From NCBI RefSeq assembly GCF_016461715.1, contig NZ_JAEMUI010000001.1:248001-312000 (forward strand): 64,000 nucleotides of DNA. The letters are read 5' to 3'. The notes under the pieces are model-generated. The model saw only the letters and a list, made by a program, of their open reading frames with translations. It did not search any database and had not been told where the DNA came from. This DNA comes from Marinomonas spartinae. Lineage in GTDB: Bacteria; Pseudomonadota; Gammaproteobacteria; Pseudomonadales; Marinomonadaceae. Every line of letters starts with the position of its first letter. Position 1 is the stretch's first letter. Both the position numbers and the translations under genes were made by a program. Positions 16,815-25,259 of this stretch are shown here, in pieces.

Positions 16815-17558
16815 ATGCGCTTTAAAAAATCAATTTTCCTTGCCAGCTCACTTCTTCTTGGAGCTGTTACCACCCATGCTATGGCGGCCACATTTAAAGT
16901 GCCAACATCTTATCAAATCATGTACATCGACCTAAAAGATGGTAATAATTATGGCGATGATTTTGAAGTGACCATTCCATCAGGTCATCACCAAATCGTT
17001 GTTCGTTATAACCAATCGCTTCGTCATGGTGGCGATGTTGATATGATTAAGTCTGAGCCACTGATCATTGATATGGATGTCAAAAAAGGCGCAAATCTTG
17101 AATTAAAAGCGCCTTTTATTCACCAAAAAGACCGAGCAGAGAAGTATTCTCAAAAGCCAACATTTGACATTGTCAACAGCAAAGGCGATGAGGTTCAATA
17201 TAAAGTCAGTATGTTGCCGCTTCAGCCAGGTTTCCAACCCCTACGTAATTATCGAGAAGAAATCAAAGAGTTTACCGGTGAAGGTGCTACGAAGCCGCAA
17301 GCGAATACCTCTGCTAATGCCTCTTATTCGGCTCCTGCTCCGGCTCCTAAGTCTGTTACGCAGACTAACGAATTCCAGATGATGCAATTTTGGTTTAATA
17401 AGTCAGACGAGCAGACCCGCAAAAATTTTCGTATTTGGATAGTGGATCATACCTATCAAACTAAAGTGAAGAATACACAATATGAAATGTTGCAGTTCTG
17501 GTATAACAAAGCTAATAAGGCTGAGCGTAAAGCTTTTCAGGTTTGGTTGCTTCAATAA
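16815..17558 (+). CDS. DUF2057-family exported protein with duplicated C-terminal FW motif
   Basis: A 247-residue protein with a signal peptide cut near 'HAMAA'. Residues 25-150 match DUF2057 (the YccT/CsgI family): 'FEVTIPSGHHQIVVRYNQSL' is the family's characteristic strand. After an Ala/Pro/Ser linker (~155-180) come two similar blocks, residues 187-210 and 223-246, of the form F/Y-x-M-x-Q-F-W-x-N-K ... F-x-x-W. The E. coli member is reported to inhibit curli assembly; whether that holds here is unknown. GGGAGCC precedes the start. A strong terminator follows. Confidence 0.8.
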   Translation: MRFKKSIFLASSLLLGAVTTHAMAATFKVPTSYQIMYIDLKDGNNYGDDFEVTIPSGHHQIVVRYNQSLRHGGDVDMIKSEPLIIDMDVKKGANLELKAPFIHQKDRAEKYSQKPTFDIVNSKGDEVQYKVSMLPLQPGFQPLRNYREEIKEFTGEGATKPQANTSANASYSAPAPAPKSVTQTNEFQMMQFWFNKSDEQTRKNFRIWIVDHTYQTKVKNTQYEMLQFWYNKANKAERKAFQVWLLQ

Positions 17559-17600
17559 AATGAAATAATAGCTTAGGTGATAAACGCCAATGCGCTTGTA

Positions 17601-17631
17601 TAAAAAGCCCTGTTTTGACAGGGTTTTTTTA
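17601..17631 (+). terminator. Intrinsic terminator after the DUF2057 gene
   Basis: AAAAAGCCCTGT pairs with ACAGGGTTTTT around a TTTG loop, followed by T residues. Confidence 0.93.
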
Positions 17632-17677
17632 TATCTAGGTAGAATAGTGGCTTACGTTGTGTGTACAAGGAGCAAAT

Positions 17678-19093
17678 GTGGTTCTCATTCCTGTGATTTT
17701 AGCGGGGGGAAGTGGCGAGCGATTATGGCCGTTATCTCGTCACCATACCGCCAAGCCGTTTATTGACTTATTCGGTTCTACTTATACGCTTTTTCAAGAA
17801 ACCTTGTTACGCGTGCAGGGGCTATCTGGGCATGCGCCTATCATTGTTTGCAATGAGGTGCATCGTTTCTTAGTAGCTCAACAGTTACAAGAAGTTGGCA
17901 TAAAAAATGCCAGTATTATGCTAGAGCCAGTGGGGCGTAATACAGCACCAGCTATTACATTGGCGGCGCTAGAAGCTAAGCGACGACATCTGCAAGACAA
18001 TGACTCGGAGCAAGAGTGCATCATGTTAGTGCTGCCTGCAGATCACCTTATTAAGGATCTGGATGCTTTTGGTGAGGCCATCAAGCAAAGCATTGAAGTA
18101 GCCCAAAAGGGGAATTTGGTGACCTTTGGTATAGAAGTTACCCGACCTGAAACGGGTTATGGCTATATTCAGTCACTGGATGGCGCATCCGTTACTGCCT
18201 TTGTTGAAAAGCCAGATAAAGACACTGCTCAGCGTTATTACTCATCTGGAGAGTATCTTTGGAACAGTGGCATGTTTGTTTTTAAACCAGAGTGTTACTT
18301 AACTGAATTGGCATTACATCAAGCACAGATACTTCAGTCGGTGAGCTTGGCTTATCAGGAGCGTAAAGAAGACTTAGATTTTATTCGTGTTGATGAAGCG
18401 AGTTTTTCGACCTGCCCCAATGAGTCCATGGATTATGCGCTTATGGAAAAAACCGAACGAGCCAAAGTGATTGCTTATAAGGGCGATTGGAGTGATGTAG
18501 GATCTTGGGAGGCACTATTCGACCACGCTGAGAAAGATGAACGTCATAATGCTCTAATGGGGGATGTGATGCTTGAAACTACCTCAAATAGTTTGGTCAG
18601 AGCAGATAGTCGTTTAGTGGCAACGGTCGGCGTTGACAATCTGGTGGTGATTGAAACGGCAGATGCCGTTTTGGTAATGGATAAGCAGCACTCACAAGGA
18701 CTGAAGAAAATTGTGCAACGTATTCAGGCCAGTGGTCGTGAGGAGCATCGTTTTCATAAAAAAGTGCATCGTCCTTGGGGGACTTATGAAGTTATTGCGA
18801 TGGGTGAGCGTTACAAGGTGAAGCGTATTGTCGTCAGACCAGGGAGAAAACTCAGTGTGCAGATGCATTACCATCGAGCTGAGCATTGGGTTGTGGTCTC
18901 TGGTTCGGCTAGAGTTTACAAGGGTGATGAAAGCTTTCTTCTCTCGGAGAATGAGTCCACCTATATTCCTTTAGGGGAAACTCATTCTCTTGAAAACCCA
19001 GGAGAGATAGCCCTAGAACTGATCGAGGTACAGTCTGGAGGTTACCTTGGCGAGGATGATATCGTTCGATTCCATGATCACTATGGACGTTAA
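17678..19093 (+). CDS. Mannose-1-phosphate guanylyltransferase / mannose-6-phosphate isomerase
   Basis: A 471-residue type II bifunctional enzyme of the AlgA/ManC/XanB class. The N-terminal nucleotidyltransferase opens with 'VILAGGSGERLWPLSR' and has 'FVEKP'; the C-terminal cupin isomerase has 'HRPWGTYEVI' and the metal-binding 'QMHYHRAEHW'. Together they supply GDP-mannose for polysaccharide synthesis. The start is GTG at 17678 with AAGGAG 5 nt upstream; an in-frame TTG at 17657 has none. The nucleotide loop has Glu where most relatives have Thr (GSGTRLWP). No other polysaccharide gene is adjacent. It meets an EamA gene end to end with a 12-nt gap and no terminator. Confidence 0.93.
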   Translation: MVLIPVILAGGSGERLWPLSRHHTAKPFIDLFGSTYTLFQETLLRVQGLSGHAPIIVCNEVHRFLVAQQLQEVGIKNASIMLEPVGRNTAPAITLAALEAKRRHLQDNDSEQECIMLVLPADHLIKDLDAFGEAIKQSIEVAQKGNLVTFGIEVTRPETGYGYIQSLDGASVTAFVEKPDKDTAQRYYSSGEYLWNSGMFVFKPECYLTELALHQAQILQSVSLAYQERKEDLDFIRVDEASFSTCPNESMDYALMEKTERAKVIAYKGDWSDVGSWEALFDHAEKDERHNALMGDVMLETTSNSLVRADSRLVATVGVDNLVVIETADAVLVMDKQHSQGLKKIVQRIQASGREEHRFHKKVHRPWGTYEVIAMGERYKVKRIVVRPGRKLSVQMHYHRAEHWVVVSGSARVYKGDESFLLSENESTYIPLGETHSLENPGEIALELIEVQSGGYLGEDDIVRFHDHYGR

Positions 19094-19105
19094 AGCATCG
19101 TCTTT

Positions 19106-19984
19106 TTACGCCATTTTGGTAAGGTTTTTGTGGAACCTCTGGTTGAATTTATCGTTCACGACTAAGGCTAATAGGATGATTGAACCGCCAATAGAGAGCC
19201 GCAGTATGTCGGCATTATGGTTCCAAAAAACCACATTGACAAAAATACCAGCAGGAATCAGTAGATTATTGGCAACGGCTAAGGTTCCCACATTGACCAT
19301 TGTCGCCCCTTTGTTCCAAGCGAAATAACCGACTCCTGAGGCGACCACTCCAAGATAAACAAGGATGCTCCATTGTAAAGGGGTGGTGGGGAGTTTGTTG
19401 ATATTCCCCAGCATTAAGAAACAAGGAATCACGACGGCAAGAGCACCAAGAAAGAACCAACCAAATACTGTGCGTTGGGGGAGGTCTGGACGCTCTTTGG
19501 CGATGATGCGCTTATAGCCCACTTGACCAGCGGCAAAGCATATATTTGCTCCTTGAACGATCAAAAGACCTTTTATGTATCCATCATTCACTTCTTGGTA
19601 GCGAATGGCGACGGCACCGAGGATGGCAAGTAAGGCACTGATAATAAAGCCAATATTCAAACGACGGTCTAACAGATCATTCAGTAAGGTGACATAAATA
19701 GGTGTCATGACGGTAAAGAGTAAGACTTCGGGTACCGTCAAAAAGAGAAAGGATTGATAGTAAAAACCGTACATGATGCCAAGTTGCAATGCGCCACACA
19801 CCATGAGCTGTAGTGCTACTTTGGCTTCAATTTGACGTAATTTCAAAAAGGGTAAAAACACCAAGGTCGCAAGTGATACTCGCATTAATACAGAGAACCA
19901 GGCATCAACTTGCCCAGCAAGATAGACACCGATTAAGCTAAAGGAAAAAGCCCATAACAGGGTGACGGCAAGTAGTATTGGCAT
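19106..19984 (-). CDS. EamA-family (DMT superfamily) transporter
   Basis: A 292-residue membrane protein with about ten hydrophobic helices arranged as two EamA repeats, each beginning with a 'WAFSFSLIGVYLAGQ...' type helix. Family members export amino acids, nucleosides or metabolites; the substrate is not readable here. The start region MPILLAVTLLWAFSF fits a normal first helix. Upstream (20016-20074) there are four TTTAC/GTAAA half-sites that may be an operator. Confidence 0.85.
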   Translation of the reverse strand: MPILLAVTLLWAFSFSLIGVYLAGQVDAWFSVLMRVSLATLVFLPFLKLRQIEAKVALQLMVCGALQLGIMYGFYYQSFLFLTVPEVLLFTVMTPIYVTLLNDLLDRRLNIGFIISALLAILGAVAIRYQEVNDGYIKGLLIVQGANICFAAGQVGYKRIIAKERPDLPQRTVFGWFFLGALAVVIPCFLMLGNINKLPTTPLQWSILVYLGVVASGVGYFAWNKGATMVNVGTLAVANNLLIPAGIFVNVVFWNHNADILRLSIGGSIILLALVVNDKFNQRFHKNLTKMA

Positions 19985-20015
19985 GAATCTGGTTTCCAGT
20001 GTGATGATGGCGTAA

Positions 20016-20074
20016 GTTTACCGATTTCAGTATATTAGGTAAATTAGTAAACTCATAAATTTTTTTAGGTTTAC
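20016..20074. promoter_or_regulatory. Cluster of four GTTTAC/GTAAAC half-sites upstream of EamA gene
   Basis: GTTTACC at 20016-20022, GGTAAAT at 20038-20044, AGTAAAC at 20046-20052 and GGTTTAC at 20068-20074. They form two inverted pairs with centres 22-23 bp apart, 32-90 nt upstream of the EamA start. Operator function is inferred. Confidence 0.4.
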
Positions 20075-20225
20075 TGGCTGTTTTTTCAAGCTTGGAAAAA
20101 GAGATATGAGCCTCGGCTGTATGACAAAGAGAGATGATGAATCGATGTTTTCTGGGTTATCAAGTTGTATTTTATTGATCTGGGTGGGTATTTCTTATCT
20201 ATAAAAAAGCTGGGAAAGAGAAAAA

Positions 20226-20239
20226 TTGATCTAGATTAA
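20226..20239 (+). promoter_or_regulatory. FNR/Anr-like site upstream of ompW
   Basis: TTGATCTAGATTAA differs at one base from the FNR consensus TTGATNNNNATCAA. Its centre lies 41.5 bp before a predicted start at about 20274, with an extended -10 (TG-T-TACTTT, 20259-20267). That is class II activator spacing. The -10 itself is weak, as expected for an activated promoter. Confidence 0.6.
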
Positions 20240-20314
20240 TATTTTAATGTTAGATCCTTGTTACTTTTCTTGTCATTGAAACTTTGTTTGATCAAGAAAA
20301 AAAAGGAATCTATC

Positions 20315-20929
20315 ATGAAAGCTTTACTACCTGTGGCTCTTGTTTCTGCTCTTTGTTCTACCGCTGCTTTGGCGCATCAAGCAGGCGATTTCTTCGTTCG
20401 TGGTGGTGTCGCTACCGTGATGCCAAACGAAAGCAGTGATGACGTTGCTGGAACTAACCAAGAACTAAAAATCAGTAATGATACCCAATTGGCTGCCACA
20501 TTGACTTATATGATAACTGATAATATTGGGACTGAGTTGTTATTGGCGACGCCTTTTAAACACGATGTCTCCGTTTCTGGTCTCGGAAAAGTGGCAGAGG
20601 TTTCTGAACTACCACCTTCTTTAATGGCACAGTATTATTTTGGCAAGTCAAACAGTGATATTCGCCCTTATTTAGGGGTGGGTTTAAACCACACAGTATT
20701 TTTTGATGCGAAAGGCAAAGGAGCGTTAGCTGGCAAGAATGTGAGTGTGGATGGTACTTGGGGGGTTGCTGCACAAGCGGGCGTCGATATGAAGATTAAC
20801 GATAAACTGTTTGCCAATGCTTCTGTTTGGTACATGAATATTGATACCGATGTTCATATACCTAATCAGACAATCAGTACCAAAGTGAACCCTCTTGCTG
20901 TTATGGTGGGTGTTGGTTATACCTTCTAA
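20315..20929 (+). CDS. ompW: OmpW-family outer membrane protein
   Basis: A 204-residue outer membrane beta-barrel protein with a signal peptide (MKALLPVALVSALCSTAALA then HQAGD). The mature N-terminus 'GDFFVRGGVATVMPNESS', the central 'YMITDNIGTELLLATPFKHD' and the final 'VMVGVGYTF' are OmpW hallmarks; the terminal Phe is the outer membrane assembly signal. Family members form eight-stranded barrels passing small hydrophobic molecules. The start follows AAGGAA at 20303-20308. E. coli ompW and Pseudomonas oprG are known to respond to oxygen through FNR/Anr, which fits the site upstream here. Followed by a terminator. Confidence 0.94.
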   Translation: MKALLPVALVSALCSTAALAHQAGDFFVRGGVATVMPNESSDDVAGTNQELKISNDTQLAATLTYMITDNIGTELLLATPFKHDVSVSGLGKVAEVSELPPSLMAQYYFGKSNSDIRPYLGVGLNHTVFFDAKGKGALAGKNVSVDGTWGVAAQAGVDMKINDKLFANASVWYMNIDTDVHIPNQTISTKVNPLAVMVGVGYTF

Positions 20930-20954
20930 GCAGTCGTTACACAGTTAAGTCTGG

Positions 20955-20988
20955 AAACCCTGATACTCGAAAGAGGTCAGGGTTTTTG
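20955..20988 (+). terminator. Intrinsic terminator of ompW
   Basis: AAACCCTGA (20955-20963) and TCAGGGTTT (20977-20985) form a perfect 9-bp stem with a 13-nt loop, followed by T residues. Confidence 0.85.
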
Positions 20989-21147
20989 TTATCAGAGCTT
21001 TGTTGATTTTAATCTATTCCGCCACAAGATGTTGTATTACGTATTGATATGTAATTCTCGCTACATCTTTTCACTAATTCTATAACGAGAATATGCCGGT
21101 TCTGTTTCATACTTCCTTTACTTTTTTATGGGGGTGGGAGCGTATTC

Positions 21148-23418
21148 TTGACCCGACGCAAACGAAATTTTATCTGCTATGGCGTCTTTTTCTCTCTGTT
21201 ATGTGTTGGCGTGTTTTTTACCCAGCAAACAGAAGATATTAAGCGTAAAGAACAGGCCGCATTGATTCAGGAAGTTGCGGTCTCACAGGCTCGTGTCATT
21301 GAACGTCGTCTGCTTAGCGCATTATCCGCCACGTATTTTTTAGCGCTGGAGCGAAAGAGCTTAGACTCTCCTGAACGCTTTGCTGATTATGCCCATCATA
21401 TGATTGAGTCCATTGGAGGCATATCCAACTTACAGCTGGCACCTAATGGTGTGGTGTCAATGATTTATCCATTAAAAGGTAATGAAGCCGCCTTAGGGCA
21501 CGATATTTTAAAAGATGATAAGCATCGAAAAAGTGTGCTTGATGCCATTAGAAATAAAACTCTCACTTTAGATGGCCCGTTTAATTTGACTCAAGGAGGG
21601 GAAGCAGTCACTGGCTATAATCCGGTCTTTATCCAAAAAAATGGGGTTGAAGAATTTTGGGGTGTCATTTCTGTTCTGATTAATTTGGATGGTTTGATCA
21701 AGGCAAGCAGTTTACCCGCTCTTGAAAAGAAGGGGTTTCGTTATCAGCTTAGCTATTTTGACCCAGATAAAGGGCAGGATAATGTGTTTGCGAAGTCTGC
21801 TCAGCCTCTAGATGGCATTGTGGCTTGGAGCAATATCAATGTGTCCAATAATATGTGGAGGTTGTTTTTATCACAAAAAGAATCCAATGGCTTAATGGTC
21901 TATGTGATTGGCTACGGAGTCACCTTACTCGTCGCCTTGTTCGTTGGCGGGAGTCTGCGTTATATCTTGCTACAACCAGAAAGGCTTGAGGCCATTATTC
22001 GCCTTAAAACCCGTGAGTTGGAAAAACTCGCTTTTTATGATCCTCTAACACAGTTAGCAAATCGTCGTCTTTTTCTTGAAAAGGTGTTCATCGCCTGTTT
22101 AAACAGTGATAAGAGTCGTTGTGCACTGATGTACTTAGATTTGGATGGATTTAAAGATATCAACGACAGGCTTGGGCACGGTGCTGGCGATTTGCTGTTA
22201 ACGGTTATGGCGTCACGTTTAACAAATATTGTGAATGGAAAAGGGGTAGTCGCTCGTCTTGGGGGGGATGAGTTTGCTATTCTGCTGTCCGATTACCATG
22301 ATCGTCAAACGATTAAGTTATTCGCTCAAGGACTGCTTAAATCCATCAATGAGCCTGTCGTTTTACAAGGGAAAAACTATTCTGTATCTGCTTCCATTGG
22401 TGTTACTTTGATTCCTGAAGATGGTGATTCATCGGAAGAGGTGCTTGGTCGTGCGGATATGGCCATGTACAAGGCGAAAGAGTCAGGACGCAATAACGTT
22501 TACTTTTTCAAAGAAGGGCTGAAACAGAAAGAGTTCAAACAAGATGGGCGAAAACAAAAGTGCGTGGATTGTTTGAAGAACATTGATGACGAGTTGATCT
22601 CAGCAGTAGAAAACCATGAGTTAACGCTTTGCTACCAGCCTCTAATTAACATGAAAGAGGGAAACGTGGTGGCATGCGAAGCGCTAATCTGTTGGCATCA
22701 TCCTGAAAAAGGTGTATTCCATCATGCAGCATTTTGGGCTTTGGTTCAGGAATCGAGGAAGGTCGTCGATGTCGGTTTTTGGATGTTTGAACAGGCCTGT
22801 TTAATGGTTCAATCTCAATTAGCGAAAGAAGGCAGCGTTGCTCAACCCGTTTGTTTAAACATTGCCTTTGACCATTTAATTAATCCTAATTTTATTGATG
22901 TCATTGCTTCTATGCTGGAGACTCGTAATTTGCCTGCTCATTACTTCATATTTGAGTTAGATCAGTCCATTGTGATAAATGGTTCAACGTCGGTGATCTC
23001 GACATTGAAGGCGCTACGGGAAATGGGCATTTCAATTTCGATAGATAGTTTTGGTACAGAAGGCACACTTTTATCAACGTTGACAAGGTTACCAATCGAT
23101 ATGATCAAAATTGCGCCGCAATTCATAAGACATATAGAAAGTTCTCTAGAGCAGCAACGTCTAGTGAGTGGTGTTATTTCTGCTGCCCATAGAGCGAGCG
23201 TGAAAGTGGTCGTGGAAGGGGTTGAACGGGATACGCAAGTCGCATTATTAAATCATTATGGGTGCGATATTGGGCAAGGGTATTTGTACTCAAAACCTAT
23301 GAAAAAGGAGATGTTAGCCTTTTATATGTTATCGAAAAAAGCGTCAGCTAGTCGATTGAATCCATTAACAGGGGCTCCACTTCAACAAAATCACTTAGCC
23401 AATAAGCACTCATCATAG
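21148..23418 (+). CDS. Membrane CHASE-like / GGDEF protein with degenerate EAL domain
   Basis: A 756-residue protein. A transmembrane helix (~8-24) and another (~250-270) flank a periplasmic CHASE-like sensor. The GGDEF domain is intact (RLGGDEF, motif at residues 372-376) and lacks the RxxD inhibitory site, so it is probably an active diguanylate cyclase. The EAL domain begins at 'CEALICWHHP' (Glu511) but has lost key residues: 'TE' is 'DQ', 'DDFG' is 'DSFG', and 'KID' is 'KIA'. It is probably unable to cleave cyclic di-GMP and may only bind it. TTG is the start, with GGGAG 7 nt upstream. Neighbours give no hint of the signal. Confidence 0.9.
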   Translation: MTRRKRNFICYGVFFSLLCVGVFFTQQTEDIKRKEQAALIQEVAVSQARVIERRLLSALSATYFLALERKSLDSPERFADYAHHMIESIGGISNLQLAPNGVVSMIYPLKGNEAALGHDILKDDKHRKSVLDAIRNKTLTLDGPFNLTQGGEAVTGYNPVFIQKNGVEEFWGVISVLINLDGLIKASSLPALEKKGFRYQLSYFDPDKGQDNVFAKSAQPLDGIVAWSNINVSNNMWRLFLSQKESNGLMVYVIGYGVTLLVALFVGGSLRYILLQPERLEAIIRLKTRELEKLAFYDPLTQLANRRLFLEKVFIACLNSDKSRCALMYLDLDGFKDINDRLGHGAGDLLLTVMASRLTNIVNGKGVVARLGGDEFAILLSDYHDRQTIKLFAQGLLKSINEPVVLQGKNYSVSASIGVTLIPEDGDSSEEVLGRADMAMYKAKESGRNNVYFFKEGLKQKEFKQDGRKQKCVDCLKNIDDELISAVENHELTLCYQPLINMKEGNVVACEALICWHHPEKGVFHHAAFWALVQESRKVVDVGFWMFEQACLMVQSQLAKEGSVAQPVCLNIAFDHLINPNFIDVIASMLETRNLPAHYFIFELDQSIVINGSTSVISTLKALREMGISISIDSFGTEGTLLSTLTRLPIDMIKIAPQFIRHIESSLEQQRLVSGVISAAHRASVKVVVEGVERDTQVALLNHYGCDIGQGYLYSKPMKKEMLAFYMLSKKASASRLNPLTGAPLQQNHLANKHSS

Positions 23419-23446
23419 AAAAAAACGATGAATGAATAATTCATTT
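23419..23446 (-). terminator. Possible weak terminator of the MarR gene
   Basis: AATGAAT and ATTCATT form an AT-rich 7-bp stem (23431-23445). On the minus strand it is followed by a run of seven T. The stem is weak, so this is tentative. Confidence 0.4.
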
Positions 23447-23485
23447 CATTGGTTTAGTGCAGACTATAGCGTCAACGTCGCCAAT

Positions 23486-23932
23486 TTATGGCTCGTTAAT
23501 GTGGCTTTGAATATTTTGCAGCATGCGTTGCCCTACTCTTAGAAAAGTATCAAGCTCTTCCTGACTGATGCTGGCTTTCATCAGGGCGATGGCTTCATTG
23601 TCGGCATTCTTTAGTGTTTGATAGTACGCCTGACCTTGCTCTGTTAGGAAAATAAAGTGGCTACGTTTGTCGTTCTGATTGAGTTGTTTAGTGATTAATC
23701 CCTTGGTAATCAGCTCTTTGATAATCCGCGTAATTTGTCCTTTATCACGATGCATTTTTTGGCTGACATCTTGGGCGGTGCAGTTTGGGGTATTTTGGAT
23801 ATGGTCTAATACAAAAAAAAGCAGTGGTGAACCAGAGAGGTTTTTTTCTACCATGGCTTTTTTCATCGCGATTTTTAGGCTATCGATTGATCCAATAAAG
23901 AGGGATCTAATTGCTAATGCTTGATCTTCCAT
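23486..23932 (-). CDS. MarR-family transcriptional regulator
   Basis: A 148-residue winged-helix protein of standard MarR size. The recognition region is 'CTAQDVSQKMHRDKGQITRIIKEL' and the wing follows at 'LITKQLNQNDKRSHFIFLTEQG'. MarR proteins are dimeric repressors released by small aromatic or oxidative signals. The gene is downstream of modC on the same strand but 238 nt away, so it probably has its own promoter. Its target is not evident. Confidence 0.88.
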   Translation of the reverse strand: MEDQALAIRSLFIGSIDSLKIAMKKAMVEKNLSGSPLLFFVLDHIQNTPNCTAQDVSQKMHRDKGQITRIIKELITKGLITKQLNQNDKRSHFIFLTEQGQAYYQTLKNADNEAIALMKASISQEELDTFLRVGQRMLQNIQSHINEP

Positions 23933-24170
23933 AGAATACTGTCTTTTTATTAATTTGTATCATTATTATTTTTTGTTTCAGGTTTGTCTCATCTAAAGAA
24001 TACATAGAACTCATTAGTATTAACTATTTCCTTGAGACTTTTTCACGACTACTGCGCTTGCCAATACTTTGTTAAAAACCGACTCAAAATGCTCATTTAT
24101 AGGTATAAACTCCGCTTTCTCATCTGTTTTTGCCGCGTCTTGGCGTCGCTCGTGACATCGAGCAAAGGTC

Positions 24171-25259
24171 TCACCTTAATACCGCGACGGATTTGATTTG
24201 TGCTATGACATGTTGGCCAATGGCTAAATTCAGTTTTTGGGCAGAATAGGCCGTAATGCTTGCGAGAATCGGGGTTTGACCTGCCATCATTCTGACCAAT
24301 ACTGTGTTTGGGTCAGCTTCATTGTGGCTGATATCATCAATATAAACCGCTAGTCGGTTGATGATACTAGAGTCTTCATTAGCTGAGAGTGCGATGCTGA
24401 CATCTCGTGCTTGAATTTGCAGCTTTACTGTGTCGCCAATGACTTCGTGTGTACGTGAAATCATCAAGCTGTGTTGACCAAAGGATAAGGTGGATAATCC
24501 CCATTGTTCATCTTGTTGCGTGATCTGACCGATGATCATAAAACGCGTGTTCTGATAGGTATATCGGGACGTTGATAATTTTCCAAGAAGGTATTGCGTT
24601 TCTCCCTGATCGACGATTTTCCCTTGATCCATAATGACCGTATATTGAGCTAAGCGAATGACTTCGTCTAAAGAGTGGCTCACATAAAGAATCGGAATGG
24701 ACATGTTTGAGCAAACGGCTTCTAGGTAAGGAAGAATGTCCTTTTTTAGGCCCTCATCAAGGGCAGATAATGGCTCGTCCATAAGGAGAAGCTTTGGTTG
24801 AATCAATAAGGCACGTGCGATGGCAATGCGTTGCCTTTCACCACCGGAGAGTTGATGGGGGAATTGTTCCAGTAGCGAGGCAATATTTAATAGATCAATC
24901 ACGTCTTGATAAGCGATGACACTCTCTTCTTTGTTAGCCCTTTTCGTAGCAAAAGCGAGGTTATCGCGAGCGGAAAGATGGGGAAATAGACTGGCTTCTT
25001 GAAAGACATAACCGATGGGACGTTTATGAACGGGCAAAAAATCCCCAGCTTCACTTTGCCAAATAGCCTCGTTAAAGGCGATTTGGCCCTGATGGTTTTT
25101 CTCTAAACCCGCTAAACAGCGTAATAGGGTGGTTTTACCCGATCCGGAGCGGCCAAATAACGCTGTGACGCCTTGGTTTGGTAAAGTGAGATCAACTTCT
25201 AAAGCGAAGTCTGACCTGCTTTGCTTAGATCGACTCAAGCGAATGTTTATTGCGTTCAT
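24171..25259 (-). CDS. modC: Molybdate ABC transporter ATP-binding protein
   Basis: A 362-residue ATPase. It has Walker A 'GRSGSGKTT', signature 'LSGGERQR' and Walker B 'LLLMDEP', followed by a C-terminal MOP/TOBE molybdate-binding-like domain (~290-360), the layout specific to ModC. The preferred start is ATG at 25259, which shares an A with the modB stop (TGATG), with AGGA 8 nt upstream; a second in-frame ATG is at 25265. It energises molybdate uptake for molybdenum-cofactor enzymes. No ModE gene is in the window. Confidence 0.95.
   Translation of the reverse strand: MNAINIRLSRSKQSRSDFALEVDLTLPNQGVTALFGRSGSGKTTLLRCLAGLEKNHQGQIAFNEAIWQSEAGDFLPVHKRPIGYVFQEASLFPHLSARDNLAFATKRANKEESVIAYQDVIDLLNIASLLEQFPHQLSGGERQRIAIARALLIQPKLLLMDEPLSALDEGLKKDILPYLEAVCSNMSIPILYVSHSLDEVIRLAQYTVIMDQGKIVDQGETQYLLGKLSTSRYTYQNTRFMIIGQITQQDEQWGLSTLSFGQHSLMISRTHEVIGDTVKLQIQARDVSIALSANEDSSIINRLAVYIDDISHNEADPNTVLVRMMAGQTPILASITAYSAQKLNLAIGQHVIAQIKSVAVLR

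Larger units (their letters stand above)
19985..20314. other. Intergenic region between EamA and ompW genes
   Basis: 330 nt shared by two divergent genes. It contains the TTTAC half-site cluster near the EamA side, an FNR/Anr-like box at 20226 near ompW, and a possible 32-codon reading frame at 20106-20204 (a single hydrophobic helix, weak ribosome site) that I do not call as a gene. Confidence 0.6.

Noticed and set aside
24147..24162. GCTCG/CGAGC stem just after modC
   Set aside because: Only 5 bp and no T-run on the minus strand, so not a terminator I can support.
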